25,297 nt of DNA from an uncultured Bacteroidales bacterium (GTDB lineage Bacteria > Bacteroidota > Bacteroidia > Bacteroidales > Bacteroidaceae), in assembly GCA_937914945.1 (NCBI GenBank), contig CALGJF010000052.1, forward strand, positions 1 through 25,297. The letters run 5' to 3'. Position numbers and translations under genes: made by a program. A model generated the notes under the pieces. The model ran no database searches. It was not told where the DNA came from and worked only from the letters and a program-made list of their open reading frames with translations. Positions within the stretch are counted from its first letter, which is position 1; each line of letters starts with the position of its first letter. Shown here piece after piece: positions 7,393 to 14,544 of the stretch.

Positions 7393-9942
7393 TTACAACG
7401 TAGCGTTTTTGCCAATGCCTGCCGGCTTCATTTCGCAATAGCGCTCATACCACTGCTGCTTTTCGGGAGTATCGAGAGGATCATACTCGCTGATGTTGCA
7501 GCCTGTCGATAGGTCATCGGCAAGAGCAAGGATAATTTCGGATAGCTCAAGTGTATCTTCCAACAGATTACCCTCGGGGCAGAAAACAGCCCGCTGCTTT
7601 ATATGCTCATAACCATAAATTGCACCCATGATATTGCCACATACAGAACCTGTGGAGTCGCTATCGCCATCGTGATTGACCGATGCGATGATAGCATCCT
7701 CAACGCTGTCGATATGGCGCACTGCCGAGTATAGCGCAATAGCCCAGGCCTCCTCACCAGTCCAGCCTTCACCAAGACGGCAAATAGCATCGGCGTCGGA
7801 TAAATCGGAGTGAGCCAACCGCATGGCATTTTCAGTCAATACTTTCAAATACTCCTTATCCTCGCTATACTTACCCTTGTAAATAACATCGAGAATCCCC
7901 AAAGTTTCGGCAACTATTTGGTCTATCTCTTCCTGCACTTGCTTGGCAGTCATCGGCACGAGCTTATTCAGCAACACAGTGAGCAGCGATGCAGGCAAAA
8001 AACCAAGCGGATGCTTATGGGTACACTCGGCAATAGTACCACCGGCCTCGGCAAGTTCTTCTATGGAGTAACCATTTGCGTTTCTCGCAACGCATCCTGC
8101 ATTAAGCAGCGCCATGGGAGCCACGCGCATAATACCGCCGCAGCCTTTGCTATTGTTAGTTACCTTTTCTCTTCGCAGCAGGCTCTCACAAGCACTTAAA
8201 CAGGTGTTACCGGGAGCACGCAATTGCGCCATTTCGGGCAAATCGCGCAGCCAGGTTGGATGCCAATCATTTATAAGGAATTCTCTCTTTTTGCCTGTTT
8301 GTGTGTAATACCAATCAATATATGCCCCATCGACATACTCTTCGGGACTGCCACCGATACCACGCATATATCCGCGTGTGAGCCCCATGAGCAGACCATT
8401 GGCAGTGAAGAGAGTCATTTGTGTATCGTCACTTATCAGGGCTTTTCCATTGTGGAGCGCGAACTTGGTAATTCCTTGCTCGCCAAAACGTGAGAGGATT
8501 GCTCTGCGACTCATAAATTCCACCTCGTATCCAAGGGCATCGCCAGCGGCACCCGCCATCAAACAGCCACGAATGGAATCGACAACCCGCTTGGCTTTTT
8601 CCTCTTTGTATAATTTAGCGGCATTTATAAATTGCTCTATAAACTCTATCTGCTCCTTTGTTTCAGGGGTTTCCCTATGAGCAGATTTAGGCATCTTGGA
8701 AAAGCGACTGCGGAGAACCTCCAAAGTATGGCACAAATTGGGTTCCTCGGCATCTTGCGACTGATAACACGCTACTATGGTTCCGGTGCGGCCCACACCA
8801 CCCCAACAATGCAGATATACATACCCATCCATTCTTTTTAGCTCCTCGATACGCAACAACAGGCGTTGAACAGACTCTACACTCGACGGGGCGCCACAAT
8901 CCCTGATTGGGAAGCGGGTGTATGTGGTGTCGGCAGGCAGCAAGTGACTGTACGGACACAGTTCGCCCTCCTCGGTAAGGTCGATGAAGTGGCGGATGCC
9001 AAAGTGATACATCCGTGCAATCTTGCGCCGTGCTACTTGTTCATCCTTATCGCCCGGGTACTCGCCGGCATATACAGCACCGCCTGCAACAGAGACTTCG
9101 TATGACTGATTAAGCGGACGATTGATAAACGCCAAGAAACGGTCATTGATATCTAACAAGTCAGGAGGAAGTAACTCTCGACACTTATCTTCGATCTCGT
9201 GTGAGAGACTTCCACCTCTAATCGTATGTGGTCTCTCTGCGGTCGCAATTGAAGCGGTCATACAGCCGATAGTATCGGAATCGCCACCCATCGACACAGC
9301 CAAACGAATAGCCTTTTCTGCACAATACGGCTCTTGCAAGAATGCCATAATTGCAATGGGAACACTACCTTGACAAGTTACATCAAAGGAATAGTCTTTG
9401 CGAAGTTCTCTTAAATCGACATCGAGATTATAGCCAAAATGATCCTCTACAAAGCGCTTGATTTTACCTTCTACATCGAACCACTCTGTTCGTTTCAGAT
9501 AGATGGCGGCAGCTATTGCCTGCGCACCTTTAATGCCTTCGGGGTGATTGTGACTCACAGATGCTGTGATACGGGCAAGCTCCAAAGCCTCCTCCAACGA
9601 ATTTGCATACAAGCCTACGGGGCTCACTCTCATAGCCGAACCATTACCAAAACTGTTATATGGCGCGGGATTCTCCGCGTTCAGCCAACGGCGGAACATA
9701 CCGCCATAGCCTGCATTGGGGTACTTGCGCCCCAAACGCTGCATACACTCCACAAGCGCACGCTCGCTATGTGTAGGGTCGGTCATCAACCATTCGGCAA
9801 CAGCCAAGGTCATCACTGTATCGTCTGTAAAGCTACTACCTGCGGGCAGCAGTTCAAAATCCTCTGTTTTTACATTTTCCCATTCACGGGTGGAACCGAT
9901 TATATCACCGACTATTCCACCTAATATTTTATTGTAATACAT
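7393..9942 (-). CDS. Tripartite ADP-ribosylglycohydrolase / Cys-phosphatase / ADP-ribosylglycohydrolase
   Basis: An 849-residue fusion. Residues about 1-275 form a complete ADP-ribosylglycohydrolase (ARH) domain: GGIVGDIIGS, the metal-binding FTDDTVMT (38-45), GNGSAMRVSPVG (99-110), SHNHPEGIKGA and GGDSDTIG (219-226). Residues about 285-440 form a dual-specificity/tyrosine phosphatase-like domain with the active-site loop HCWGGVGRTG (378-387; Cys379, Arg385). Residues about 455-815 are a second, longer ARH domain with AGAAGDALG, ISDDTQMT (503-510), GCGGIMRVAPM, CTHKHPLGF and HDGDSDSTG (757-765). All metal ligands and the phosphatase Cys and Arg are present. ARH enzymes cleave ADP-ribose from proteins, nucleic acids or small molecules; the phosphatase substrate is unknown. 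It is the last gene of the NAD/ADP-ribose operon, 12 bp after the NUDIX gene. The domain calls are secure; the joint function is inference. Confidence 0.93.
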   Translation of the reverse strand: MYYNKILGGIVGDIIGSTREWENVKTEDFELLPAGSSFTDDTVMTLAVAEWLMTDPTHSERALVECMQRLGRKYPNAGYGGMFRRWLNAENPAPYNSFGNGSAMRVSPVGLYANSLEEALELARITASVSHNHPEGIKGAQAIAAAIYLKRTEWFDVEGKIKRFVEDHFGYNLDVDLRELRKDYSFDVTCQGSVPIAIMAFLQEPYCAEKAIRLAVSMGGDSDTIGCMTASIATAERPHTIRGGSLSHEIEDKCRELLPPDLLDINDRFLAFINRPLNQSYEVSVAGGAVYAGEYPGDKDEQVARRKIARMYHFGIRHFIDLTEEGELCPYSHLLPADTTYTRFPIRDCGAPSSVESVQRLLLRIEELKRMDGYVYLHCWGGVGRTGTIVACYQSQDAEEPNLCHTLEVLRSRFSKMPKSAHRETPETKEQIEFIEQFINAAKLYKEEKAKRVVDSIRGCLMAGAAGDALGYEVEFMSRRAILSRFGEQGITKFALHNGKALISDDTQMTLFTANGLLMGLTRGYMRGIGGSPEEYVDGAYIDWYYTQTGKKREFLINDWHPTWLRDLPEMAQLRAPGNTCLSACESLLRREKVTNNSKGCGGIMRVAPMALLNAGCVARNANGYSIEELAEAGGTIAECTHKHPLGFLPASLLTVLLNKLVPMTAKQVQEEIDQIVAETLGILDVIYKGKYSEDKEYLKVLTENAMRLAHSDLSDADAICRLGEGWTGEEAWAIALYSAVRHIDSVEDAIIASVNHDGDSDSTGSVCGNIMGAIYGYEHIKQRAVFCPEGNLLEDTLELSEIILALADDLSTGCNISEYDPLDTPEKQQWYERYCEMKPAGIGKNATL

Positions 9943-9954
9943 ATTCTTTCCTAC

Positions 9955-10653
9955 TTAAAATTCCAATCTAAATCCCTTTTGTTTCAATTCGGCATACTTC
10001 TCGCTGTTGAAGCGATATTTGCTCGGTGTGCGGCGGGCAGCATTGGCAGGGCGCGGCTCTGCTTCCGATAAAATACCGAGTTTAAGCATCTTATTGTAGA
10101 AGTTGCGACGGTCGAACTTAACCTCCAAAATTGCCTCATACAAGTTCTGCAATTCGGTCATGGTAAAGACCTCGGGCAATAGTTCAAAACCGATAGGCTC
10201 AAAACAGATGCGTTCTTTAAGGCGGTCTATTGCCATTCGCATTATGCGGTCGTGGTCGAAAGCAAGGCTCGGGACTTCGTCCATTGCAAACCAACGAGCC
10301 GAGGCGGCATCATCGCCACCTTTGACATCGGACAACCTCACAAGAGCATAGTGAGCAACGGTTATTACCCTCTCGCGCGGGTCTCTGTTCACATCGGAAA
10401 AGGTATAGAACTGCTCAACGGCAGCATCCTTCAAACCGGTTTCCTCTTCCAGCTCCCTTTTTGCACACTCCTCGGCAGTTTCGTCCATATTCATAAAACC
10501 ACCGGGAAACGCCCACTTGCCTTTATATGGTTCAATGCCACGTTGGATGAGCAATAACTTAATGCTTACACCATCAAAACCGAATATAACACAATCGGCT
10601 GTAACTGCCGGATGCGGGTAGCGGTATGTATATACTCCTATCTTATCTTCCAT
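9955..10653 (-). CDS. NUDIX hydrolase with C-terminal winged-helix region (NrtR-like)
   Basis: A 232-residue protein. The NUDIX domain spans residues about 12-135 and has an intact box running from G52 to L74 (GX5EX7REL-EE-TGL), so hydrolase activity on ADP-ribose or a related nucleoside diphosphate is plausible. Residues about 156-232 (FELLPEVFTMTELQNLYEAI, then a basic helix near 181-194) match the winged-helix part of NrtR-type regulators, whose NUDIX-like domain senses ADP-ribose or other effectors. Bacteroidota also use this architecture for the arabinose regulator AraR. It sits between the NADAR gene (10 bp upstream) and the ARH gene (12 bp downstream). Twin palindromes at the operon promoter are its likely operators. 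Regulator, enzyme or both is undecided. Confidence 0.9.
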   Translation of the reverse strand: MEDKIGVYTYRYPHPAVTADCVIFGFDGVSIKLLLIQRGIEPYKGKWAFPGGFMNMDETAEECAKRELEEETGLKDAAVEQFYTFSDVNRDPRERVITVAHYALVRLSDVKGGDDAASARWFAMDEVPSLAFDHDRIMRMAIDRLKERICFEPIGFELLPEVFTMTELQNLYEAILEVKFDRRNFYNKMLKLGILSEAEPRPANAARRTPSKYRFNSEKYAELKQKGFRLEF

Positions 10654-10663
10654 GGTTATAAAT

Positions 10664-11212
10664 TTAGTTGTTTCTAAACCAATCGCGAACCTCCATCAGA
10701 GCGCAACCAAGCAGATTTTCGCCTTTCCAATCCTCGACACTTGCGGCGGATGCAGTTGCTTCATCCATGCCTATTCCCCATATTTTATCATAGGGGCTTG
10801 CCTCTACCAGAATGGCATCACCGGTAGCAAGCAAAAAGTCTTTCAGTTGAGGATTCTGCCCGAACTTTGCTTTATTGCCCTCGACAACTATGTCGAGCCT
10901 CTTTTCGTTCCAAACACTTGCCTCGAATCCTTTAACCTTTCGCCCCAGGCTTTTGTATTCGCGAGGAGATTTTGCATCCATTATTTCACGGAGTGTCTCC
11001 TCATCGGCAAACAGGCGGGCTTTGCTTGCCATCATGTATTGCTCGGTAGTGTGATATTGGATGCCATCTACCTGAAAATAGACATCGTACCATTGGCTGA
11101 GGCACGATTTTGTTATTCCCTCATAATTGGGTGTTTGTCCCCAAAAATATATAATTTCAATCGCCCGATTCTTGCGAACAATATCTCTGATTTTCTCAAT
11201 ATTGTATCTCAT
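10664..11212 (-). CDS. NADAR (YbiA-like) domain protein
   Basis: A 182-residue stand-alone NADAR-superfamily protein. Conserved blocks are IYFWGQ (21-26), TTEQYMMASKA (55-65), NKAKFGQNP (113-121), LVEASPYDKIWGIG (135-148) and WKGENLLGCALM (162-173). NADAR proteins were predicted to handle NAD or ADP-ribose. YbiA-type members cleave N-glycosidic bonds of riboflavin-pathway intermediates, and others reverse ADP-ribosylation of guanine bases in DNA as antitoxins. Which activity applies here cannot be read from the sequence. Its ATG overlaps the stop of the preceding NMNAT-NADAR gene by 4 bp (ATGA), so the two are probably translationally coupled. No ribD/ribA gene is nearby, while NUDIX, ARH and NMNAT domains are, which favours an ADP-ribose-linked role. 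Confidence 0.92.
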   Translation of the reverse strand: MRYNIEKIRDIVRKNRAIEIIYFWGQTPNYEGITKSCLSQWYDVYFQVDGIQYHTTEQYMMASKARLFADEETLREIMDAKSPREYKSLGRKVKGFEASVWNEKRLDIVVEGNKAKFGQNPQLKDFLLATGDAILVEASPYDKIWGIGMDEATASAASVEDWKGENLLGCALMEVRDWFRNN

Positions 11213-12267
11213 TTCAATTTCTCCTTATCTCTGATTATCATTAAAATTTTACCTAATTTATTTTCTCCGTTACAGCTATACGAATCAACTCCCCAATAGG
11301 TTTCATGCCTGTTGTTCCCGTTGATTAGAATACGGTTCCCCGTATCAATAAGCCTTTGCATCAATATTGGATTCTGAGCGAACTTTTCATAAAGTATGGA
11401 GATCATGATTTCCAATTTCCGCTCTTCCCAACCGCGATAGGGAGTAATTCTCGCCCCCTTGACTGCGGCTTTATGGGCCGACAATCGGCTTAAAGCCCTT
11501 CTCTCGCGTTCGTCGGTGCATTTTGAGGCATGGAAGGCCGACTCTGCATTATCAAATTCTACACCTTGCCACACAAACGAACAGACATATCGATTATTCA
11601 AGAATTCATACTCGCCGTTGAAGGGATTGATTACGTCAGGAAAATCTGCGGGGGTAAACTCCTTGAACATTTCCCAAACCGAGGGAACAAGCAGTTCCTT
11701 GCAAGACTTTCCCGAAAGCATACGTGCCCTTACAAGGGAAGAACTTATTCCGGCACTACCCTCGGGTTGCGGTAACACGAATATATTCCCGACATGTTCG
11801 GAGAGCACTTTGTGATTTTTCAATGCCTCTTCCACTCCACCCGAATCCCTTGAATACAGGACAGCCTTTGAGGTATCGAAAAAGGCATCTTTTTCTGCAA
11901 GGTGGGACAATAGTTCCAACTTATCGCCACCCATTACAAAATAGAGCTCATGTTCGGGGAACTCCTCCTTGAATGATTTCAGCGTTTTCAAAGTTCTTGG
12001 CTCCACTGTTCCAATCTCCTTTTCGCACACCCTCATATCGCTCTGGCACATAGCCTGCAACATTTTAACGCGCAATTCGGGAGACAGCACAACCGGCGGA
12101 TGCGAGTGGCGCATCTTGCGTTTCAAGTAGGCATCGCTCACAGGGACAAAGTAGCCTGCCTCTGCTTGCAAAGCATCAATGGCGCACCGCATAAGCATGT
12201 AATGTGCCAATGTGGGAGGATTGAAACTACCTCCCATAATTACTATTTTACTTACTTGATTTTTCAT
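11209..12267 (-). CDS. NMN adenylyltransferase-like domain fused to NADAR domain
   Basis: A 352-residue fusion. Residues about 6-205 are a nucleotidyltransferase of the NadD/NMNAT type: GGSFNPPTLAH (12-22) provides the T/HxxH nucleotide-binding motif (Thr19, His22), FVMGGDKLELL (110-120) follows, and ISSSLVR (174-180) is the ISSTxIR-like loop. Residues about 213-352 are a NADAR domain: FNGEYEFLNNRY (216-227), AESAFHASK (241-249), KFAQNP (295-300), YWGVD (324-328) and GENKLGKILM (335-344). The first half would make NAD (or its deamido form) from the mononucleotide and ATP; the second would cleave or bind an ADP-ribose-type N-glycoside. It is the first gene of the operon, with its ATG immediately next to operator 1. 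It differs from housekeeping NadD, which is stand-alone and about 190 residues. Activity is inferred. Confidence 0.92.
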   Translation of the reverse strand: MKNQVSKIVIMGGSFNPPTLAHYMLMRCAIDALQAEAGYFVPVSDAYLKRKMRHSHPPVVLSPELRVKMLQAMCQSDMRVCEKEIGTVEPRTLKTLKSFKEEFPEHELYFVMGGDKLELLSHLAEKDAFFDTSKAVLYSRDSGGVEEALKNHKVLSEHVGNIFVLPQPEGSAGISSSLVRARMLSGKSCKELLVPSVWEMFKEFTPADFPDVINPFNGEYEFLNNRYVCSFVWQGVEFDNAESAFHASKCTDERERRALSRLSAHKAAVKGARITPYRGWEERKLEIMISILYEKFAQNPILMQRLIDTGNRILINGNNRHETYWGVDSYSCNGENKLGKILMIIRDKEKLK

Positions 12268-12290
12268 CTTTGCGTAATTTTAACGCAAAG
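12268..12290. promoter_or_regulatory. Operator palindrome 1 of the NAD/ADP-ribose operon
   Basis: CTTTGCGT (12268-12275) and ACGCAAAG (12283-12290) are perfect inverted arms around AATTTTA. It abuts the ATG at 12267 and covers half of the -7 box and the predicted start site, the position expected for a repressor site. Its binding protein is probably the NUDIX-winged-helix product of the same operon (inference). Confidence 0.8.
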
Positions 12291-12317
12291 ATAGATGGAT
12301 ATTATGTAACTACCAAA
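12286..12317 (-). promoter_or_regulatory. Promoter of the NAD/ADP-ribose operon
   Basis: On the reverse strand TTTG (12317-12314), exactly 20 nt, then TATCTTTG (12293-12286). This is a full match to the Bacteroidota consensus TTTG-N19-21-TAnnTTTG. The predicted start near 12279 gives a leader of only about 12 nt. Confidence 0.8.
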
Positions 12318-12319
12318 TT

Positions 12320-12342
12320 TTCTGCGTAATTTTTACGCAGAA
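12320..12342. promoter_or_regulatory. Operator palindrome 2 of the NAD/ADP-ribose operon
   Basis: TTCTGCGT (12320-12327) and ACGCAGAA (12335-12342) are inverted arms around AATTTTT. The arms can be extended to 11 bp if the central A/T pairs and outer T/A runs are counted. It shares the GCGTAATTTTWACGC core with operator 1. Centres are 52 bp apart, about five helical turns, and this copy lies just upstream of the -33 element. Confidence 0.8.
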
Positions 12343-12419
12343 AAAAAATAAAAATTTGACAAACGGGGCGATTGGCAGGCTATCACCCGGAGACACAGCT
12401 ATTATGTTGTATATAGCCA

Positions 12420-14285
12420 CTACTCTATTCGCTGGCTCACCTCGTCGACGCCTTCTATTTCGGAGATATTGGAGATTACCTCCTGCAATTCGGCCGACGA
12501 GTGAACAAAGAAGGTTGCCGAACAGGTTACAATCTCATCGGTACACTCGGTTGCTATGTGCGAGAGGGATAGTTTTAGTTTATTGGTTATACACTCCACT
12601 ATATCTATAAGCAGATGGTAGCGGTCAACAGCCTTGATGTTGATTTTAACAGGATAGAGAAAATCGTTATCCTCCTCAAAATTCACGGGGATAATATCAT
12701 CGCCATGCTGCGATGCCAGCCTGATTGCCGATTTGCAGTCGCGGCGGTGAACAATGATGCTGCCATCCTCTTTCTTGAAGCCTATCACCTCGTCGCCGGG
12801 CAGGGGGTGGCAATTCTCGCAACGCTCGTATGGGAGTTTACGCTGTTTGCTCAGTATGCTGTTGAGGCGCGATTTTGCTTTGTAGGTGGATACATGTTGC
12901 AACCAATCGCGCTTGGGAACAACATCCATGCTTTGCCCTATCTCCACACAATCGCCACGTTTGAGCACCGTTTTTATGGAGCAGAGGGTACCGTTTACTC
13001 GGGCATATTGGGCATGTGCGCCAAGCTCGCTGTGTATCTCGAAGGCAAAATCCAGGGCCGTGGCTCCCGTGGGCAAAATAATGCAGTTACCTTTGGGGGT
13101 AAAGACCATTATATCGTCATTATAGAACGATGAGGTTACACCCTCCATATACTCTACCTCCTTGCCATGGAAGGCTATATCCTGCAACACGAGTTTGAAT
13201 TTTTCCAACCAATTGGTGATGTTGCTTTCAGAACTCTCGGCCACGCAACCGAACTGCGACTTGCGCACCATGCGTTCCGATGATATGTGAACCTCTTCCC
13301 AAGTGCCGTTGGCTGTGAGCAGCTTCACATGGAAACTCTGGTAGCCGTTCTCCTTGGGAGAATCTATGAAATTGGCTACCGATGCGGGCTTCTCTTTGAA
13401 GGCATCGGTGAGCATGGAGTAGATTCTCAGGCTCATATCCTTCTCGGAATAGTCGTGGGTATTGGGATATATTATACGCACATAGAATTTGCCCTCCACA
13501 TGTTTGAAGTCGCAACCCGATGCGTGCATTTTTTTCCATGTGTTATAAGGACCGCGGCATACGAGTTCGGTGCGTCCCATGTATATGCCGCTGTTTTGCA
13601 GCATCTCTTCTATCTTTTGCACAAAGGGGGCAAGGGCCTCTTCCTTATGCGCCTGTTCCTCGGCAAGCAGCCCCTCTATAAGGTCATATTCGCGAGGACA
13701 ACGGTAACGGAAAGATAGGTTTTCCAGCTCGCGTTTGATGTGGTACAGGCCCAAACGATGAGCAAGGGGAGCATAGAAATAGTCTGTTTCACCGGCAATC
13801 TTCATCTGCTTGTCGGGGCGCATGCTGTCGAGGGTGCGCATATTGTGCAGGCGGTCGGACAATTTTATGAGCAGGGCTCGGATATCGTAGTGTATGGAGT
13901 CGAGCATCTGCTTGTAGTTGTCAATCTGCTTCGATGAGTCGTAGTGCTGTTTCTTTTTCTTGGTAATTACATTTACAAGGAAGGCAACATCGGCACCGAA
14001 ACGCTCCTCAATATCCTCTATGGTATAAGGTGTATCTTCTACCACATCGTGCAGAAAGGCGGCTATTATGGGGTTGGCACCCAAGCGCAGTTCCTCGGCT
14101 ACAATACGCGCAACTGCTATGGGGTGTATAATATATGGCTCGCCCGATTTGCGGCGTTGCTCCTTGTGGGCCTCGCGTGCAAGTTCATATGCCGTTCTTA
14201 TTCTGTCGATATCCTCGCTCGACAGGCGACGAGACAGTGTTGCCAACAGCTCTTCAACACCTTTATCTATTTCCTTGTATTCCAT
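12420..14285 (-). CDS. RelA/SpoT homologue, hydrolase intact, synthetase degenerate
   Basis: A 621-residue long RSH protein of (p)ppGpp metabolism. Domain order: HD hydrolase (about 25-180), synthetase-like domain (about 230-345), TGS (390-452), zinc-finger-like C489/C492 PLPGDEVIGF to C517, and a C-terminal ACT domain (542-617). The hydrolase has YIIHP (His54), HDVVEDT (79-85) and LSDRLHNMRTL with Asp144 and Asn148, all intact. In the synthetase region NGYQSFH (313-319) is kept. The GRxKxxYSIxxKM segment reads LVCRGPYNTWKKM, the DLxAxR segment reads GKFYVR, and the ExQIRT segment reads EEVHIS, so several catalytic residues are replaced. It is therefore probably a hydrolase-only enzyme. The frame is open to 14354, but the ATG at 14285 follows a GGGAGG by 5 nt and gives the standard start. 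Confidence 0.92.
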   Translation of the reverse strand: MEYKEIDKGVEELLATLSRRLSSEDIDRIRTAYELAREAHKEQRRKSGEPYIIHPIAVARIVAEELRLGANPIIAAFLHDVVEDTPYTIEDIEERFGADVAFLVNVITKKKKQHYDSSKQIDNYKQMLDSIHYDIRALLIKLSDRLHNMRTLDSMRPDKQMKIAGETDYFYAPLAHRLGLYHIKRELENLSFRYRCPREYDLIEGLLAEEQAHKEEALAPFVQKIEEMLQNSGIYMGRTELVCRGPYNTWKKMHASGCDFKHVEGKFYVRIIYPNTHDYSEKDMSLRIYSMLTDAFKEKPASVANFIDSPKENGYQSFHVKLLTANGTWEEVHISSERMVRKSQFGCVAESSESNITNWLEKFKLVLQDIAFHGKEVEYMEGVTSSFYNDDIMVFTPKGNCIILPTGATALDFAFEIHSELGAHAQYARVNGTLCSIKTVLKRGDCVEIGQSMDVVPKRDWLQHVSTYKAKSRLNSILSKQRKLPYERCENCHPLPGDEVIGFKKEDGSIIVHRRDCKSAIRLASQHGDDIIPVNFEEDNDFLYPVKINIKAVDRYHLLIDIVECITNKLKLSLSHIATECTDEIVTCSATFFVHSSAELQEVISNISEIEGVDEVSQRIE

Positions 14286-14290
14286 AATAT

Positions 14291-14296
14291 CCTCCC
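14291..14296 (-). promoter_or_regulatory. Ribosome-binding site that fixes the rel start
   Basis: GGGAGG on the reverse strand, 5 nt before the ATG at 14285. It selects this start over the open upstream frame that reaches 14354. Confidence 0.55.
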
Positions 14297-14308
14297 TTTT
14301 TGAAAAAA

Positions 14309-14323
14309 CAGTTTCCGAAACTG
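14309..14323. promoter_or_regulatory. 15-bp palindrome in the rel leader
   Basis: CAGTTTC-C-GAAACTG, perfect 7-bp arms, 24 nt upstream of the rel ATG in the 259-bp divergent rel/pheS gap. It could be an operator or a leader hairpin; nothing distinguishes these. The rest of the gap is AT-rich and holds only the pheS -7 box. Confidence 0.35.
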
Positions 14324-14458
14324 CGAATTTGATAAAAAAAACCTCAATAAGCAAAATCTTTTCTACTTTTTATTTGTGATACGTAAAAAAACAGGGATAA
14401 TAACATCTTTAATAAAATAAAATACTATGCGTTTATTCATAAATTCGGCATAATTGAC

Positions 14459-14466
14459 TACATTTG
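14459..14466 (+). promoter_or_regulatory. Putative -7 box for pheS
   Basis: TACATTTG matches TAnnTTTG and lies 78 nt before the pheS ATG. No clear -33 TTTG is present. Confidence 0.4.
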
Positions 14467-14544
14467 CAAAATTAATGTAACGTAGAGGCGCAATGCTTAA
14501 ACGAAACAATTTTGCAGCATACAAAAAATAAAAAACATAAAACT

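Noticed and set aside
11209..12267. Housekeeping nadD assignment
   Set aside because: The C-terminal NADAR fusion and the operon context differ from the stand-alone, roughly 190-residue NadD; the nadD symbol was withheld.
7393..12267. A DarT/DarG-like toxin-antitoxin system
   Set aside because: NADAR is present, but no ADP-ribosyltransferase (DarT-type) gene is in the operon or next to it.
12343..12419. Terminator of rel before the NAD/ADP-ribose operon
   Set aside because: The T-rich run on the reverse strand (about 12357-12341) is suggestive, but I could not find a convincing stem directly before it.
12615..13133. 172-codon open frame antisense to rel
   Set aside because: Shadow of the conserved Rel coding frame with no recognisable domain.
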